From: Lonsdalea populi
GTDB lineage: Bacteria > Pseudomonadota > Gammaproteobacteria > Enterobacterales > Enterobacteriaceae
DNA length: 64,000 nt
Reading direction: 5' to 3'
Assembly: GCF_015999465.1 (NCBI RefSeq)
Contig: NZ_CP065534.1
Span: 2,356,001 to 2,420,000, forward strand
Below are positions 39,322 to 48,476 of this stretch, in pieces; position 1 is the stretch's first letter, and every line of letters begins with the position of its first letter. Position numbers and translations under genes: made by a program. A model generated the notes under the pieces. The model made no database searches and was not told the origin of the DNA. It saw nothing but the letters and a program-made list of their open reading frames with translations.

Positions 39322-39462
39322 ATGAAATCCAGCCTCGTCTTTCTGATGCTGTGCATCCTCACGGGCTGCGCACAGCATCAGCACGATCTCCCGCCTGTAT
39401 CTGGCGATCCTCAACCGGTTAATTCCCCCGCGATTATTCAGGAGCTGACAAAGCATGTCTGA
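39322..39462 (+). CDS. virB7: VirB7-type lipoprotein
   Basis: The 46-residue product has a signal peptide and the lipobox LTGC after MKSSLVFLMLCI. VirB7 anchors the outer-membrane core complex and pairs with VirB9. It overlaps the virB8 start by eight bases. The ATG at 39322 was chosen over a longer frame with no ribosome site. Confidence 0.83.
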   Translation: MKSSLVFLMLCILTGCAQHQHDLPPVSGDPQPVNSPAIIQELTKHV

Positions 39463-40138
39463 AACAGAAAACATCATCGCGTCATCCCGTACCTTTGAAT
39501 CTGTCCTGCTGGAAAAGGATGAACGGGAAAAAAAGCTGGCGTGGCGCATAGCCGCCATAGGGTTTGCTTTGGCCGCAATGGCGATCACCGCACTGATTAT
39601 TCTACTGCCGCTGAAAAACACCGAAATCGAATTATGGTCGGTGGATAAACAGACCGGACGCTATGAATATATGACCCGGATTAAAGAGCAGAGTATTTCA
39701 ACAGAGAAAGCACTGGCTCAGGCGTTAGCAGCGCATTACGTCAGGCTCCGCGAGGGGTATAACTATTTTGCTCTTCAGCGCGATTACGACGATGTGCAGT
39801 TATTCAATAGCGACAGCGTGAACCGGGATTATCTCGACGGGTTTAACAGCAATCAGGCACCCGATGTCATTTTCAATAAAGCGGAATATGTCGTGTCTAT
39901 CGACATTATTTCCAACGTTCACGCGACCGCGACAGATCCTGATCATCTGGCGACCTTACGCATTAAACGGACTATCCGCCGCATTGTCGATAACTCGGTT
40001 AAAACAGATGTCTGGAACATCCGTCTGACTTATCGCTACCTCCCCCGCAAACAACTGACCGACAGCCAACGAGAAGTTAATCCGCTGGGGTTCATCGTGA
40101 CCAGTTACCAGCGAGATAAAGAACTGAGGGGGGAATGA
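39455..40138 (+). CDS. virB8: VirB8-type inner-membrane assembly factor
   Basis: The 227-residue protein has a cytoplasmic N-terminus, one membrane segment (IGFALAAMAITALIILLP, about residues 31-48) and a periplasmic domain with YVRLREGYNYFALQRDYDDVQLF, the VirB8 fold. It links the inner-membrane parts and the core complex. Confidence 0.92.
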   Translation: MSETENIIASSRTFESVLLEKDEREKKLAWRIAAIGFALAAMAITALIILLPLKNTEIELWSVDKQTGRYEYMTRIKEQSISTEKALAQALAAHYVRLREGYNYFALQRDYDDVQLFNSDSVNRDYLDGFNSNQAPDVIFNKAEYVVSIDIISNVHATATDPDHLATLRIKRTIRRIVDNSVKTDVWNIRLTYRYLPRKQLTDSQREVNPLGFIVTSYQRDKELRGE

Positions 40139-41028
40139 TGCTGAAAGAAACAGTGATTTTGTGGCTCCTTCTGATGTCATCCACAGCCTGGAGCGCAGCG
40201 ATACCGAGCCGCAGCACGTATGACAGCCGAATGCAGCATGTCACCTATAACAGCCAAAATGCGACTATCGTCAACACCCGTCTTGGCTACCTCACCACAC
40301 TCCTGTTTGATGACGATGAAGAAGTCATCGACGCGCAAGCGGGTTTTCCAAAGGGCTGGAAAGTCACAATAAGCGATAACCGGGTCGGTGTCAGTCCAAA
40401 CCCTATCACCCAGCCGGTAACCGATGATAACGGCAACAACATCAATAAGGTGTTTCTGCCAACGGCGAGCGAGTGGAGAACCAATCTCTTTGTCGTGACA
40501 TCGAAGCGCGATTACAGTCTGGAGCTGAACGTACTGGAGAATGACTCACCGTCTCAGGCCTTTATTATCCGTTTTCGCTATCCGGATGACGAGCGCAGGC
40601 AAGCAGACGCAGCCAGCGCAGCGCGTCTGAAACTCCTGCGTGAAACACAGGAAAAGCAGCAGATAACGACAGCATTTGAGCAGGCTACCACGCCGCGTAA
40701 CTGGCTTTATACCAAGCGAGTCGCGACAGGTTCAGCCTCCATAGCACCAGATTTTACTTACGATGATGGCCGCTTTATCTATCTGGGTTTTTCTCCCGCC
40801 AAAATCCTTCCATCTATCTTCCGGGTCGTTAACGGGCAGGAACAGACCGTCACGCCCCGCATAGCCAAACACGGAAACTATACCGTGGTCGTCGTGCGTG
40901 CAATGTCGCCACAGTTGGTATTGCGCTACGGCAGCGCGGTAGTCGGGATTGAGAATACGTCATTCGACAACGTCACTGTTGGCAGCGGTGACACCGTTTC
41001 ACCTGTCGTCACACTGGGGGCCAGATGA
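40135..41028 (+). CDS. virB9: VirB9-type core-complex protein
   Basis: The 297-residue protein has a signal peptide (ending near STAWSAA) and the VirB9/CagX C-terminal domain (YTKRVATGSASIAPDFTYDDGRFIYLGF and LRYGSAVVGIENTSF). With VirB7 and VirB10 it forms the ring in the outer membrane. Two ATG codons follow one another after GAGGGGGG; either could be the start. Confidence 0.93.
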   Translation: MMLKETVILWLLLMSSTAWSAAIPSRSTYDSRMQHVTYNSQNATIVNTRLGYLTTLLFDDDEEVIDAQAGFPKGWKVTISDNRVGVSPNPITQPVTDDNGNNINKVFLPTASEWRTNLFVVTSKRDYSLELNVLENDSPSQAFIIRFRYPDDERRQADAASAARLKLLRETQEKQQITTAFEQATTPRNWLYTKRVATGSASIAPDFTYDDGRFIYLGFSPAKILPSIFRVVNGQEQTVTPRIAKHGNYTVVVVRAMSPQLVLRYGSAVVGIENTSFDNVTVGSGDTVSPVVTLGAR

Positions 41029-42257
41029 CTGATAAAGCAGACTCAGAGACAACGGAAAAAACCGTGGCGGAGCTGGAGGCTGAAGCCCGTGAACGCGCCC
41101 GTTCAGCGATGGCGAGTCAGGCACCAGAGCAAAACACACCTCCCGGCCAACCTGAAGTGACCCGCTTCAAAAAAGCCTCCAGCCGCCGGACGCTGCTGGT
41201 CAGCCTGCTGAGTCTGGGCGCACTGATTGCACTGGCATTGGGTGGAGATCGCTTCCTTGCATCATTAAAGCAAAGCGATGATAAGGCGGCTGAAACCCCA
41301 ACTCCGCCGTCAGCCAGTACGGGGCAACATGAGCGTAAAAACCTCGGTATGGACAACAATCCGTTCGGCCTGTTTGGTCAGGACAAACAGGAAACCGCAA
41401 CAGATAATCACCCAATACAGACGGCACCACCGTCAGAGCAACCTGCTTTAAACAAGGCGGCGGCACTGGTCGATGGATCAAGTAGTGCCGCAGAGTCCAC
41501 ACAACGCGGTAATACTCAGGCTTCACAAACTGCCCCTTCCGGTACACAACGCAATCAGAGCAAAGACACATCTGCAACCACGTCTGGCACCGAGGCTAAC
41601 GACTCCAATCCCGGTGCCGCAAAAGTGACCAGCGTCAGGCGACTGGGTCTCGATCCCAATCTTTACCTTCCGGTAGATCGTTATATTCCGTGCTCAATGA
41701 TGCGACGTTTTGTCTCTGACGTGGGTGGCCGGATTTCCTGCCTCATCGGTGAAGATGTCTACAGCGCTAACCATTACGTGAAGTTGCTCCCTGCCGGAAC
41801 CGTCGCCAGAGGGTTCTACCGCACCGGGGCGCTGCAACATGGCCGGAGCCGGATGTTTGTCATCTGGACGGAATTACGCACACCGGAACCCGGTAGCCTG
41901 CAAATCCCGCTGATTGATACCGAAGCCACCGGCCCGTTGGGTGAGGCCGGGATTAGCGGCTGGATTGATACCCATTTCTGGGAACGGTTCGGCAATGCGT
42001 TGATGTTGAGCACCGTACAAGATGTGGCTGCTGCTGCATCAGATTCAGCACCGGGGAAAGACCGCAATACCGATTACACCGAAAACACCCGCGCTGCCGC
42101 GTCAGAAATGGCGAAAACAGCCTTAGAAAACAGCATCAATATCCCGCCCACGATGTACTTCAATCAGGGCGATGTGATCGGCATCATGACCGGCACGGAT
42201 ATCGATTTCTCTTCCGTTTATCAACTTCGTCTGAAAAAGAGGTGGTATGAACGCTAA
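41025..42257 (+). CDS. virB10: VirB10-type core-complex protein
   Basis: The 410-residue protein has a short cytoplasmic N-terminus, one membrane helix (LLVSLLSLGALIALALGG near residue 56-73), a proline/glutamine-rich periplasmic linker (residues about 80-185) and the TrbI/VirB10 domain with CSMMRRFVSDVGGRISC and AGTVARGFYRTGAL. It senses energy from the ATPases and spans both membranes. It overlaps virB9 by four bases and virB11 by eleven. Confidence 0.94.
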   Translation: MTDKADSETTEKTVAELEAEARERARSAMASQAPEQNTPPGQPEVTRFKKASSRRTLLVSLLSLGALIALALGGDRFLASLKQSDDKAAETPTPPSASTGQHERKNLGMDNNPFGLFGQDKQETATDNHPIQTAPPSEQPALNKAAALVDGSSSAAESTQRGNTQASQTAPSGTQRNQSKDTSATTSGTEANDSNPGAAKVTSVRRLGLDPNLYLPVDRYIPCSMMRRFVSDVGGRISCLIGEDVYSANHYVKLLPAGTVARGFYRTGALQHGRSRMFVIWTELRTPEPGSLQIPLIDTEATGPLGEAGISGWIDTHFWERFGNALMLSTVQDVAAAASDSAPGKDRNTDYTENTRAAASEMAKTALENSINIPPTMYFNQGDVIGIMTGTDIDFSSVYQLRLKKRWYER

Positions 42258-43263
42258 AAACCTGTCGCTGGATTTTATGAAAACTCAGTTGTTCGGCGAT
42301 TATCTCAAACTGGCAGGCCTGACGGAAATCGCCATTAACCGACCCGGAGAGATCCACACCAAAATAAACGGTCGATGGCAGAAGCATGATTCTCCGGTTA
42401 CGTTACGTCAGTGCCATGCGTTTGCCAAAGCGTTGGCCTCATGGAATGAGGACAATATCGATGATACCTCCCCTATCCTTTCCGCTACATTAGGATCAGG
42501 TGAACGTGTCCAGACCATTATCCCCCCAGCCTGCGAGCGGAATACCGTATCGATTACGCTGCGAAACCCGTCATTTGAGCAGAAAACGCATCAGTCCTGG
42601 ATTGATGCCGGGTTTTATAACCGGATAGCCGGTAAGGAGAGAAACGAAAGCAAAGATGATGAACTGATCCGCTGCTATAACAAGGGCGATATTCCAAGCT
42701 TTATTGAAAAGGCCGTTGAGTACGGTAAAACCCTCTTTATTGTTGGTGAAACCGGCTCCGGTAAAACCACCTATATGAAGACGTTACTGCACTATATTCC
42801 GCCACATCTCAGGCTAACCACGATTGAAGATAATCCCGAAATACGGTTTTACCACCACGCTAATTATGTCCATCTGTTTTACCCGGCAGATGCCGGAGAC
42901 GAGGCGATTATCACGCCCGGCAGACTTATCCGGGCGAATTATCGCATGAATCCGGATCGGATTCTGCTGGCGGAAATTCGTGGGCGGGAGGCATGGGATG
43001 CGCTGAAAATCATCGGCTCCGGGCATGAAGGTCTTATCACATCCCTGCACGCAGGCAGCCCGGAAGAGTGTATTGAAGGGATCATTGACCGCTGTTATGA
43101 AAATCCAGATTGCAAAAATATCCCGTTCGATGTGCTGTTACGCAAGGTGCTTAAATGCGTGGATATCATCGTCAGCGTAGATATTCACGGTGATATTCGT
43201 CGGATGGGGGATATTTATTTCAAACCGATACACCTTCATCAAATGAAAGAAACCTTCAGATAA
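42247..43263 (+). CDS. virB11: VirB11-type traffic ATPase
   Basis: The 338-residue hexameric ATPase has Walker A VGETGSGKTTYMK near residue 166, the Asp box TTIEDNPEI, Walker B RILLAEIRGREAWD and the His box TSLHAGSPEE. It switches the channel between pilus building and DNA transfer together with VirB4 and VirD4. Confidence 0.95.
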   Translation: MNAKNLSLDFMKTQLFGDYLKLAGLTEIAINRPGEIHTKINGRWQKHDSPVTLRQCHAFAKALASWNEDNIDDTSPILSATLGSGERVQTIIPPACERNTVSITLRNPSFEQKTHQSWIDAGFYNRIAGKERNESKDDELIRCYNKGDIPSFIEKAVEYGKTLFIVGETGSGKTTYMKTLLHYIPPHLRLTTIEDNPEIRFYHHANYVHLFYPADAGDEAIITPGRLIRANYRMNPDRILLAEIRGREAWDALKIIGSGHEGLITSLHAGSPEECIEGIIDRCYENPDCKNIPFDVLLRKVLKCVDIIVSVDIHGDIRRMGDIYFKPIHLHQMKETFR

Positions 43264-43306
43264 AAAATAGCCAAATCATCTGTTATTTCCAATAAAGGTA
43301 TTTGAT

Positions 43307-43609
43307 ATGAAAACGATCCTATTCACCGTCTGCCTTTTCTGCATGAGTTTACTACTACCCTCTTCCGTAATGGCCGCTGATGCCTGCGAGATGGTTTTAT
43401 GTCTGTACGGTAAAACAACCGGTAATGGCGGAGGAAATGAATGTCAGTCTGCTGAACGTTCCTTCTTTAAGGTTGTGAAAAAGAACAGACACGGATTTCA
43501 CCCCAACCGTACCGCCGACGCCCGAAAAGCCTTATTACTCGAATGCAAATCAGCCGCCCCGAAAATCATCGACCAGATAATTAATAAATTTGGTCGCGTG
43601 CGTCATTGA
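43307..43609 (+). CDS. kikA: KikA/TrbM-family conjugation protein
   Basis: The 100-residue secreted protein has a signal peptide (ending near SSVMAAD) and the family core ACEMVLCLYGKTTGNGGGNECQSAERSFFKVVKKNRHGF, with conserved cysteines. KikA of pKM101 lies in the same place after the virB set. Its role is not settled. It ends the virB operon. Confidence 0.88.
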   Translation: MKTILFTVCLFCMSLLLPSSVMAADACEMVLCLYGKTTGNGGGNECQSAERSFFKVVKKNRHGFHPNRTADARKALLLECKSAAPKIIDQIINKFGRVRH

Positions 43610-44406
43610 ATTAAAAGAAAAACGGTAATAACAACATCTGGATTATTACCATTCCCCTTGTCAACTCTGGATGGCAAACTCGACACCGATCGTGACGGTT
43701 TTAGGCTTTTAAATTTATGCGAATAGCAGAAATTTAAAAGTGGCGTAAGGCGAGTAAATTCTATTTCGCAGAAATAGCTAATTTGCGTCGCCGAACCCAT
43801 CGGCAAACAGCCGCGCCCACGCGGATTTTGCAGACCGGGGGGAGCCGAATAAATTTCGCCGCCCCAGCGAGCGAAAAGCTATCGCCCACGATAGCGGTTT
43901 ATTTGGGGGGCTTGCCCCGCACACCGTCGCAGCTAAGTCTCCGGCCAAAAGCCGGTAGCGTGGCGCGACCAACCCCTTTAAAGGTCAGCTTCCCTTTTAT
44001 TCGCGCTGCGAGGAACGAGCAAAGGGAATAAAAAGGCGAAAGCGACCGTCTTAAAGGGGTTGGTCGCGCGTAGCGTGCGACGGTGTGCCGCCTTTGACGT
44101 TGGGGGTTTTGGGGTGGCGTCCAGCCACGACATTACCCCCATGTGACATGCAGGGAGAGCTTCCAGCCCGAGCGAAATGCCACACGCCGTTGCCCGTCAT
44201 TCGGGCATTTCAGGAGACTGACGACCACTGGTCGGCTGTTTTCTGAAAGCGCGGATAACGGGCATGAGCGTCGGAGACGTTCAGTGCTTTTCATCCTTTT
44301 ATGGGCGTCATCAATAGGCGTCGCGTATGGGCGTGGGGTGTGACGTCCATCGATAACGTCCATGTGATGCGCCCTTCACACCGAAATCAGACCGGAGATC
44401 ACTGCG
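43610..44406. other. Hairpin-rich probable origin of transfer (oriT) region
   Basis: This stretch of about 800 bases between kikA and mobB has no convincing gene and is packed with inverted repeats. CTTTTAAATTT (43706-43716) pairs with 43730-43740; CTATTTC with GAAATAG (43761-43777); GCTATCG with CGATAGC (43878-43895). A nested pair follows: GCACACCGTCGCA at 43919-43931 with 44076-44088, enclosing GCGCGACCAACCCCTTTAA at 43963-43981 with 44051-44069, both perfect. In CloDF13-type MOB-C systems oriT lies upstream of mobB and mobC, which is where this region is. The nick site cannot be placed. An open frame at 44143-44343 is in the same region but not supported. Confidence 0.6.
43919..44088. repeat. 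Nested perfect inverted repeats (13 bp and 19 bp)
   Basis: The outer 13-bp arms and inner 19-bp arms share a common centre near 44004-44016, so the strand could fold into one long cruciform. Inside, CCTTTTATTC near 43993 and GAATAAAAAGG near 44026 form a third, slightly imperfect pair. This is the strongest secondary-structure element in the window. Confidence 0.85.
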
Positions 44407-46143
44407 ATGGAAACCCATCTGATGCAAAGGCTGAATGCCTTTTCGGATGCCTTTTCTTTTTTTCTGCTCTGGCTACAACACAACCCGGTAATACTGTCCG
44501 TATTTGCCGGGCTAACGCTGCCATTCATCTTTCATCTGCCACGTGAAGAAAGAAAAAATGCCCCCTTCTGGTTAAAACTGGTGGCGGGTGTATCCACCTT
44601 CTTTCTCACATTTGGCACCCTGTCACCACTGACCATTCAGGGGCTGAGTTTTTTCTTTAAAGTACTCGACAATAACATTATGCTCAGATTATCACTCTGG
44701 ATACTGACTGTCGGATTTACGCTGGCTGGTCTGGCTTTTCATATTACTGCCCGAAGGCTGCTGGCCGGAGAAGTCGACAGTCTGAAACACCGGATGATTA
44801 AAAAAAGCAAGCTGGAAAGAAATGTCAGAACAGATGTTCGTGAAGTCAGAGACATGTTACCTGACAGCATTGCGTATAACCCGCTGGATTATATTGACCT
44901 GCAGAAAGGTATCTTTATCGGGCTGGATAAAGATAATCAGCCGCAATATATCACCCCCGAAGAATTTCAAACTCAGCACGCCGACCTTATCGGCACCACA
45001 GGTTCTGGTAAAGGTGTCAGTGCCTGTGTGCTGCTTTATCAGGCAATACTTTCAGGTGAAGGCGTATTTGTCGAAGATCCTAAAAATGATGAGTGGGCAC
45101 CACATGTACTGCGGGAAGCCTGTCAGAAAGCGAATAAACAGTTTGTTCTTATTAACCTGAATGACCTTCATTCCCAGCTTGATTTGTTGGCCGATATTTC
45201 TCATGAACAACTGGAGGAGCTGTTTAATGCCGGTTTCAGTATGGGTAAAAAAGGCGAAGGTGCTGATTTTTATCGTATCGCCGATCGCCGTGCAGCCAGA
45301 AATACGGCCGCTATTTATGAACATGGCATGACGTTACGCGACTTATTTAATACTGACTTTGTGAAATCAATTAGTGAAGATGTGCCTGCTTTTTATGGTG
45401 AGCTTGAGGAAATCGCTTTAGTGAATTCCATTAATGCCCGCAATGGATTTTCCTTAAAGACCATTTTTGATGAAGGTGGATGCAGCTACATCATCGGCTC
45501 GATGCGTAATCAGAAAATCATGTCGGCTCAGCGAATGATTTTAACCCGCCTGATTCAGATAGCCGAAACCCGTGATCGGATAAAAGGCAAACCTCGTCCG
45601 GTCGCTATTTTCCTTGATGAACTCAAGTATCACCTGTCCCGCCCTGCGCTCGAAGGACTTGGCGCTGCGAGGGACAAAGGTGTGCATATCATCATGGCTC
45701 ACCAGTCGGTAAAAGATTTATATGACTGTCCGGCAGATCTGGAGGGTGATGCTGTTGCCGGTTCGGTTATTGAGAACTGCAAGTTTATGCTGGTTTATCG
45801 CCTTCGCGATCCGGACACCGCCGACTGGGTGGCAAGGATGACCGGCTCTATTCTGGTAGACGATGAAATGAGGAAAGTGAAAACGGATATCTCCCTGACG
45901 GAGAAAATAGAAACTGACAGGATGATCAGTCAGGCTGAACGATATTATATCGACAGCAACATGTTGCTTAACCTCCCCAAATTTGTTGGTTTTGTTTTTA
46001 CCCAGAACGATCTGGCGAAGGCAACCAAACTATTCCACATACCAGTAAAGAAGCAATATATAGACCTGTTTTCATTTGAGAATAAAAACCCTCCGCATAC
46101 CGAAAAAGAAAATCAGATCCACAAACCCTCCGTTAACTTGTGA
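44407..46143 (+). CDS. mobB: VirD4/MobB-type coupling protein
   Basis: The 578-residue ATPase brings the relaxase-DNA complex to the VirB channel. It has two or more N-terminal membrane helices (for example VAGVSTFFLTFGTLSPLTI), Walker A IGTTGSGKGVSAC near residue 196, and Walker B AIFLDELKYHL near 400, as in TraG/VirD4 proteins. GGAGATCACTGCG precedes the ATG. The relaxase gene follows directly, so the pair corresponds to MobB and MobC of CloDF13. Confidence 0.92.
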   Translation: METHLMQRLNAFSDAFSFFLLWLQHNPVILSVFAGLTLPFIFHLPREERKNAPFWLKLVAGVSTFFLTFGTLSPLTIQGLSFFFKVLDNNIMLRLSLWILTVGFTLAGLAFHITARRLLAGEVDSLKHRMIKKSKLERNVRTDVREVRDMLPDSIAYNPLDYIDLQKGIFIGLDKDNQPQYITPEEFQTQHADLIGTTGSGKGVSACVLLYQAILSGEGVFVEDPKNDEWAPHVLREACQKANKQFVLINLNDLHSQLDLLADISHEQLEELFNAGFSMGKKGEGADFYRIADRRAARNTAAIYEHGMTLRDLFNTDFVKSISEDVPAFYGELEEIALVNSINARNGFSLKTIFDEGGCSYIIGSMRNQKIMSAQRMILTRLIQIAETRDRIKGKPRPVAIFLDELKYHLSRPALEGLGAARDKGVHIIMAHQSVKDLYDCPADLEGDAVAGSVIENCKFMLVYRLRDPDTADWVARMTGSILVDDEMRKVKTDISLTEKIETDRMISQAERYYIDSNMLLNLPKFVGFVFTQNDLAKATKLFHIPVKKQYIDLFSFENKNPPHTEKENQIHKPSVNL

Positions 46144-46151
46144 GGCTATCA

Positions 46152-46904
46152 ATGCTTATACATAACGTTACTGAAAGAAATGAAGCCGCAAAACTGAGAA
46201 TGCGGGCATTGCTGTATTTTCTCAAGGAAGAAACGTTCTCTGATTTGCGGACCTTAAAAAAAGTTGTCGGCTATAAAGGAAAACATAACCATGCGATATA
46301 TAAACTGCTCAATAAAGCGGTTGCGATGGGCCTCCTGATTAAACACGAATATCCGGTATTGACCGGGAAAAAATCATTGTGGGGGCTCAGCATGCAGGGA
46401 CTGGCGATGGTGGTTAGCGCTGATGACAAGGTTTTCCCTGCCTATTTTGAGCCGGGAAAACTCAAACACTCGACGCTGGAACATCGACTGTTAAATCAGC
46501 GGGTCAGGATCGCCCTTGAGGAAAAAGGCGGTACAGGCTGGCTTAACGGCGATCGGAGAGAGTTTATGTCGCGATACCCGGGCTTCCGACACCGACCGGA
46601 CGGCATTATTACCTTAAGCAGCGGTGCCATCGTTGCAGTGGAAACAGAGCGGTCGATGAAAACCCGCGCCCGTTACATCAGCATCATTAACAGTCATCTC
46701 GCCGCCAGCGACGCCGGACGCTGGCACTATGCGATGTATGTTATGCCGGATGATAAAACGCAAGAATCGCTGGTCAGGCTGTTTGGCAGCATCAGGACTG
46801 TTATGAGAAACAGCGTTCCTGTACCGTTTGATGAGAAGAACCGCGAGATGTTTCTGTTTCGCACGATAGACGAACTTGAACAGACTCCCGTCAGCCACGA
46901 TTAA
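46152..46904 (+). CDS. mobC: MobC-type relaxase (MOB-C family)
   Basis: The 250-residue protein has an N-terminal winged-helix-like part (LRTLKKVVGYKGKHNHAIYKLLNKAVAMGLL) and a C-terminal region FRHRPDGIITLSSGAIVAVETERSMK. The pattern PD...(E)xE/K (P149, D150, E164, E166) is that of the restriction-endonuclease fold that MOB-C relaxases use, in place of the usual HUH tyrosine type. It would nick oriT and pilot the strand. I chose the ATG at 46152, with GAGG upstream, over the GTG at 46140. Confidence 0.82.
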   Translation: MLIHNVTERNEAAKLRMRALLYFLKEETFSDLRTLKKVVGYKGKHNHAIYKLLNKAVAMGLLIKHEYPVLTGKKSLWGLSMQGLAMVVSADDKVFPAYFEPGKLKHSTLEHRLLNQRVRIALEEKGGTGWLNGDRREFMSRYPGFRHRPDGIITLSSGAIVAVETERSMKTRARYISIINSHLAASDAGRWHYAMYVMPDDKTQESLVRLFGSIRTVMRNSVPVPFDEKNREMFLFRTIDELEQTPVSHD

Positions 46905-46937
46905 AGGCATGCCTGTTTAACTGCATAGAAAGAAACG

Positions 46938-47252
46938 TCAGAACCCGTCGATGAGGAAATCTATAGCTGCCTTTACCTGAGTACGGTACTGCGACGCATC
47001 ACAAAACACCGCCCCCAGAGCCTGGACAGGGATACTTGCCAGCTCGTGGGTCATTACGGCGTATTCTTTGCCGTCCGTCAGCCTGACGACGGGGACAAGA
47101 CGATCCGGTCGGCGGCCTGCCGGATACTTTTCAATAGGGAGCAATGGGATCACTATCCGACGATTCAATTGCCCAATAATATCGCTCGTGACATCGAGCA
47201 ACAGTGGGTAAACGACGCTTTTCCCGGTATTACCGTATACAGTGAATTGCAT
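46938..47252 (-). CDS. ccdB: CcdB-family gyrase-poisoning toxin
   Basis: The 104-residue protein (MQFTVYGNTGKSVVYPLLLDVTSDI) has the CcdB fold and YPAGRRPDRLVPVVRLTDG. CcdB traps DNA gyrase. The C-terminus reads FLIDGF and resembles chromosomal CcdB types more than that of the F plasmid, which ends WGI. The antitoxin gene precedes it by two bases. The pair would keep the element in the cell. Confidence 0.93.
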   Translation of the reverse strand: MQFTVYGNTGKSVVYPLLLDVTSDIIGQLNRRIVIPLLPIEKYPAGRRPDRLVPVVRLTDGKEYAVMTHELASIPVQALGAVFCDASQYRTQVKAAIDFLIDGF

Positions 47253-47254
47253 GG

Positions 47255-47491
47255 TTAAAACGTCCTGTATTCATCGCTGAAACAACCCTGCTCATCATGA
47301 AAACGATTTAGTGCTGCGAGAGCCTCCCTGTTTTCTTCCTGCCATTTTTTCGCTTCATGAGAGCGAAGCTCTGCATCTAGGGCGGTTGTCAGGGTAGCAC
47401 TCAGATTAATGCCCGCCTCACGCGCTCTTACCAGTAAGGCACGCTCTACTGTCATTGTCACGCTCTGCGTGTTGCGTTGTTTCGCGGTCAT
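47255..47491 (-). CDS. ccdA: CcdA-family antitoxin
   Basis: The 78-residue protein has an N-terminal ribbon-helix-helix (QSVTMTVERALLVRAREAGINLSATLTTAL) and a C-terminal toxin-binding tail that ends KWQEENREALAALNRFHDEQG. I chose the start at 47491 with GGAG upstream. It neutralises CcdB and with it represses the operon. Confidence 0.92.
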   Translation of the reverse strand: MTAKQRNTQSVTMTVERALLVRAREAGINLSATLTTALDAELRSHEAKKWQEENREALAALNRFHDEQGCFSDEYRTF

Positions 47492-47517
47492 GGTTTCTCT
47501 CCTGCATGAATTCGTGC

Positions 47518-47536
47518 GTATTACACGGCATAATAC
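47518..47536. promoter_or_regulatory. Inverted repeat ahead of ccdA
   Basis: GTATTA and TAATAC are separated by seven bases. Its place 27 bases before ccdA makes it a likely operator for the CcdA-CcdB complex and overlaps the promoter. Confidence 0.6.
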
Positions 47537-47689
47537 ACTTATCATAACACCAAAAACAGGCTCTGCTATCGTTGCAGTCCTGCAAACTTCACAGTCAGCC
47601 GCAATACCTGAGCCGTCGTTTACAGCAATCACCGATGTACAAACGCCGTTTGCGGGATGCACGGGCTCTTTGCCGCCCGCACTCGCAGC

Positions 47690-47730
47690 CTGCGAATTTT
47701 CCGGACATATTATGTCCAGAAAATTCGCAG
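47690..47730. repeat. 41-bp near-perfect palindrome
   Basis: The left arm CTGCGAATTTTCCGGACATA (47690-47709) is the complement of the right arm (47711-47730) with a single mismatch and one central base. There is no U-run, so a simple terminator is unlikely. It stands between ccdA and the ArdC remnant. See findings. Confidence 0.8.
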
Positions 47731-47824
47731 GGAAATTTAAACATCTGTCACCTTCCCTGCCCCGATATAAGGTTAAAGCCGCATTCCTTTGCAGCTTTTT
47801 ATTCTTCAACTCAAATCTTATCCA

Positions 47825-48163
47825 TCAGATAACGATGCGCTTTTGAGGCGGCGCTGGCCGCTTTGAAAACATAGGATTGTCGTTTTTCAGCGCCTGGAGC
47901 CATGAGGCAATATAGCTTTCATGCTGCACCTCTCCAACAATCCCAAAATCCGCCATCAGAAAAGCACTTCCCAGCTCCGCCACTAATTCCTCCTCCGCAT
48001 AATCTGCACTGCCAAATTTCCCTTTCATTTCACGGTTAAGCCGTTTTTTACCACCACTCCAGTAATGAAAACTTTCAATTGAGGTGAACTGGCTTCCAAC
48101 GATTAACTCACAACTGTGCGAGCTATGGCCGCTTTGGTATGAACAGGACAGATTCGAGGCCAC
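47825..48163 (-). pseudogene. C-terminal remnant of ArdC-family antirestriction protein
   Basis: From about residue 27, KKRLNREMKGKFGSADYAEEELVAELGSAFLMADFGI and SYIASWLQALKNDNPMFSK match the C-terminus of ArdC/DUF1738 zincin-like proteins, which protect incoming DNA. The metal-binding HExxH part is replaced by degenerate sequence (SFHYWSGGKK), and the N-terminal 200 or so residues are missing. Confidence 0.72.
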
Positions 48164-48476
48164 ATAACATATGCTATACGCGTGGATCGAACCTTTCAGA
48201 TACTGGTGCGTTAGATAGGAGGAAGCTGCTCAAAAATGAATGCAGGGGACATTCTTGCTGCGATAACATCCATTTGCTTCGATGGCGATCTAAGAGCTGT
48301 TTTACGTGGAGGAAAAACTTCCAATTGGCAGAAACTTGATATAGCTCTATAAATGAGTGTTCTGGATAAATGCTCTGCAATAAAAACTTGAAGCCTTAAA
48401 GCAAGAGAATAAAGTACTAATACTGCAGATTTTAGGTGGCAAGTTCTGAAGTTTCATGATTTAAGTGGGGAAAGGC
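48164..48476. other. Intergenic stretch before the SIR2 gene
   Basis: AT-rich sequence with the promoter of the SIR2-HerA operon. No supported gene. Confidence 0.4.

Noticed and set aside
43783-44546. Open frames inside the oriT region
   Set aside because: Their codons are dictated by inverted repeats and they match no family; a short leader peptide at 44143 cannot be excluded.
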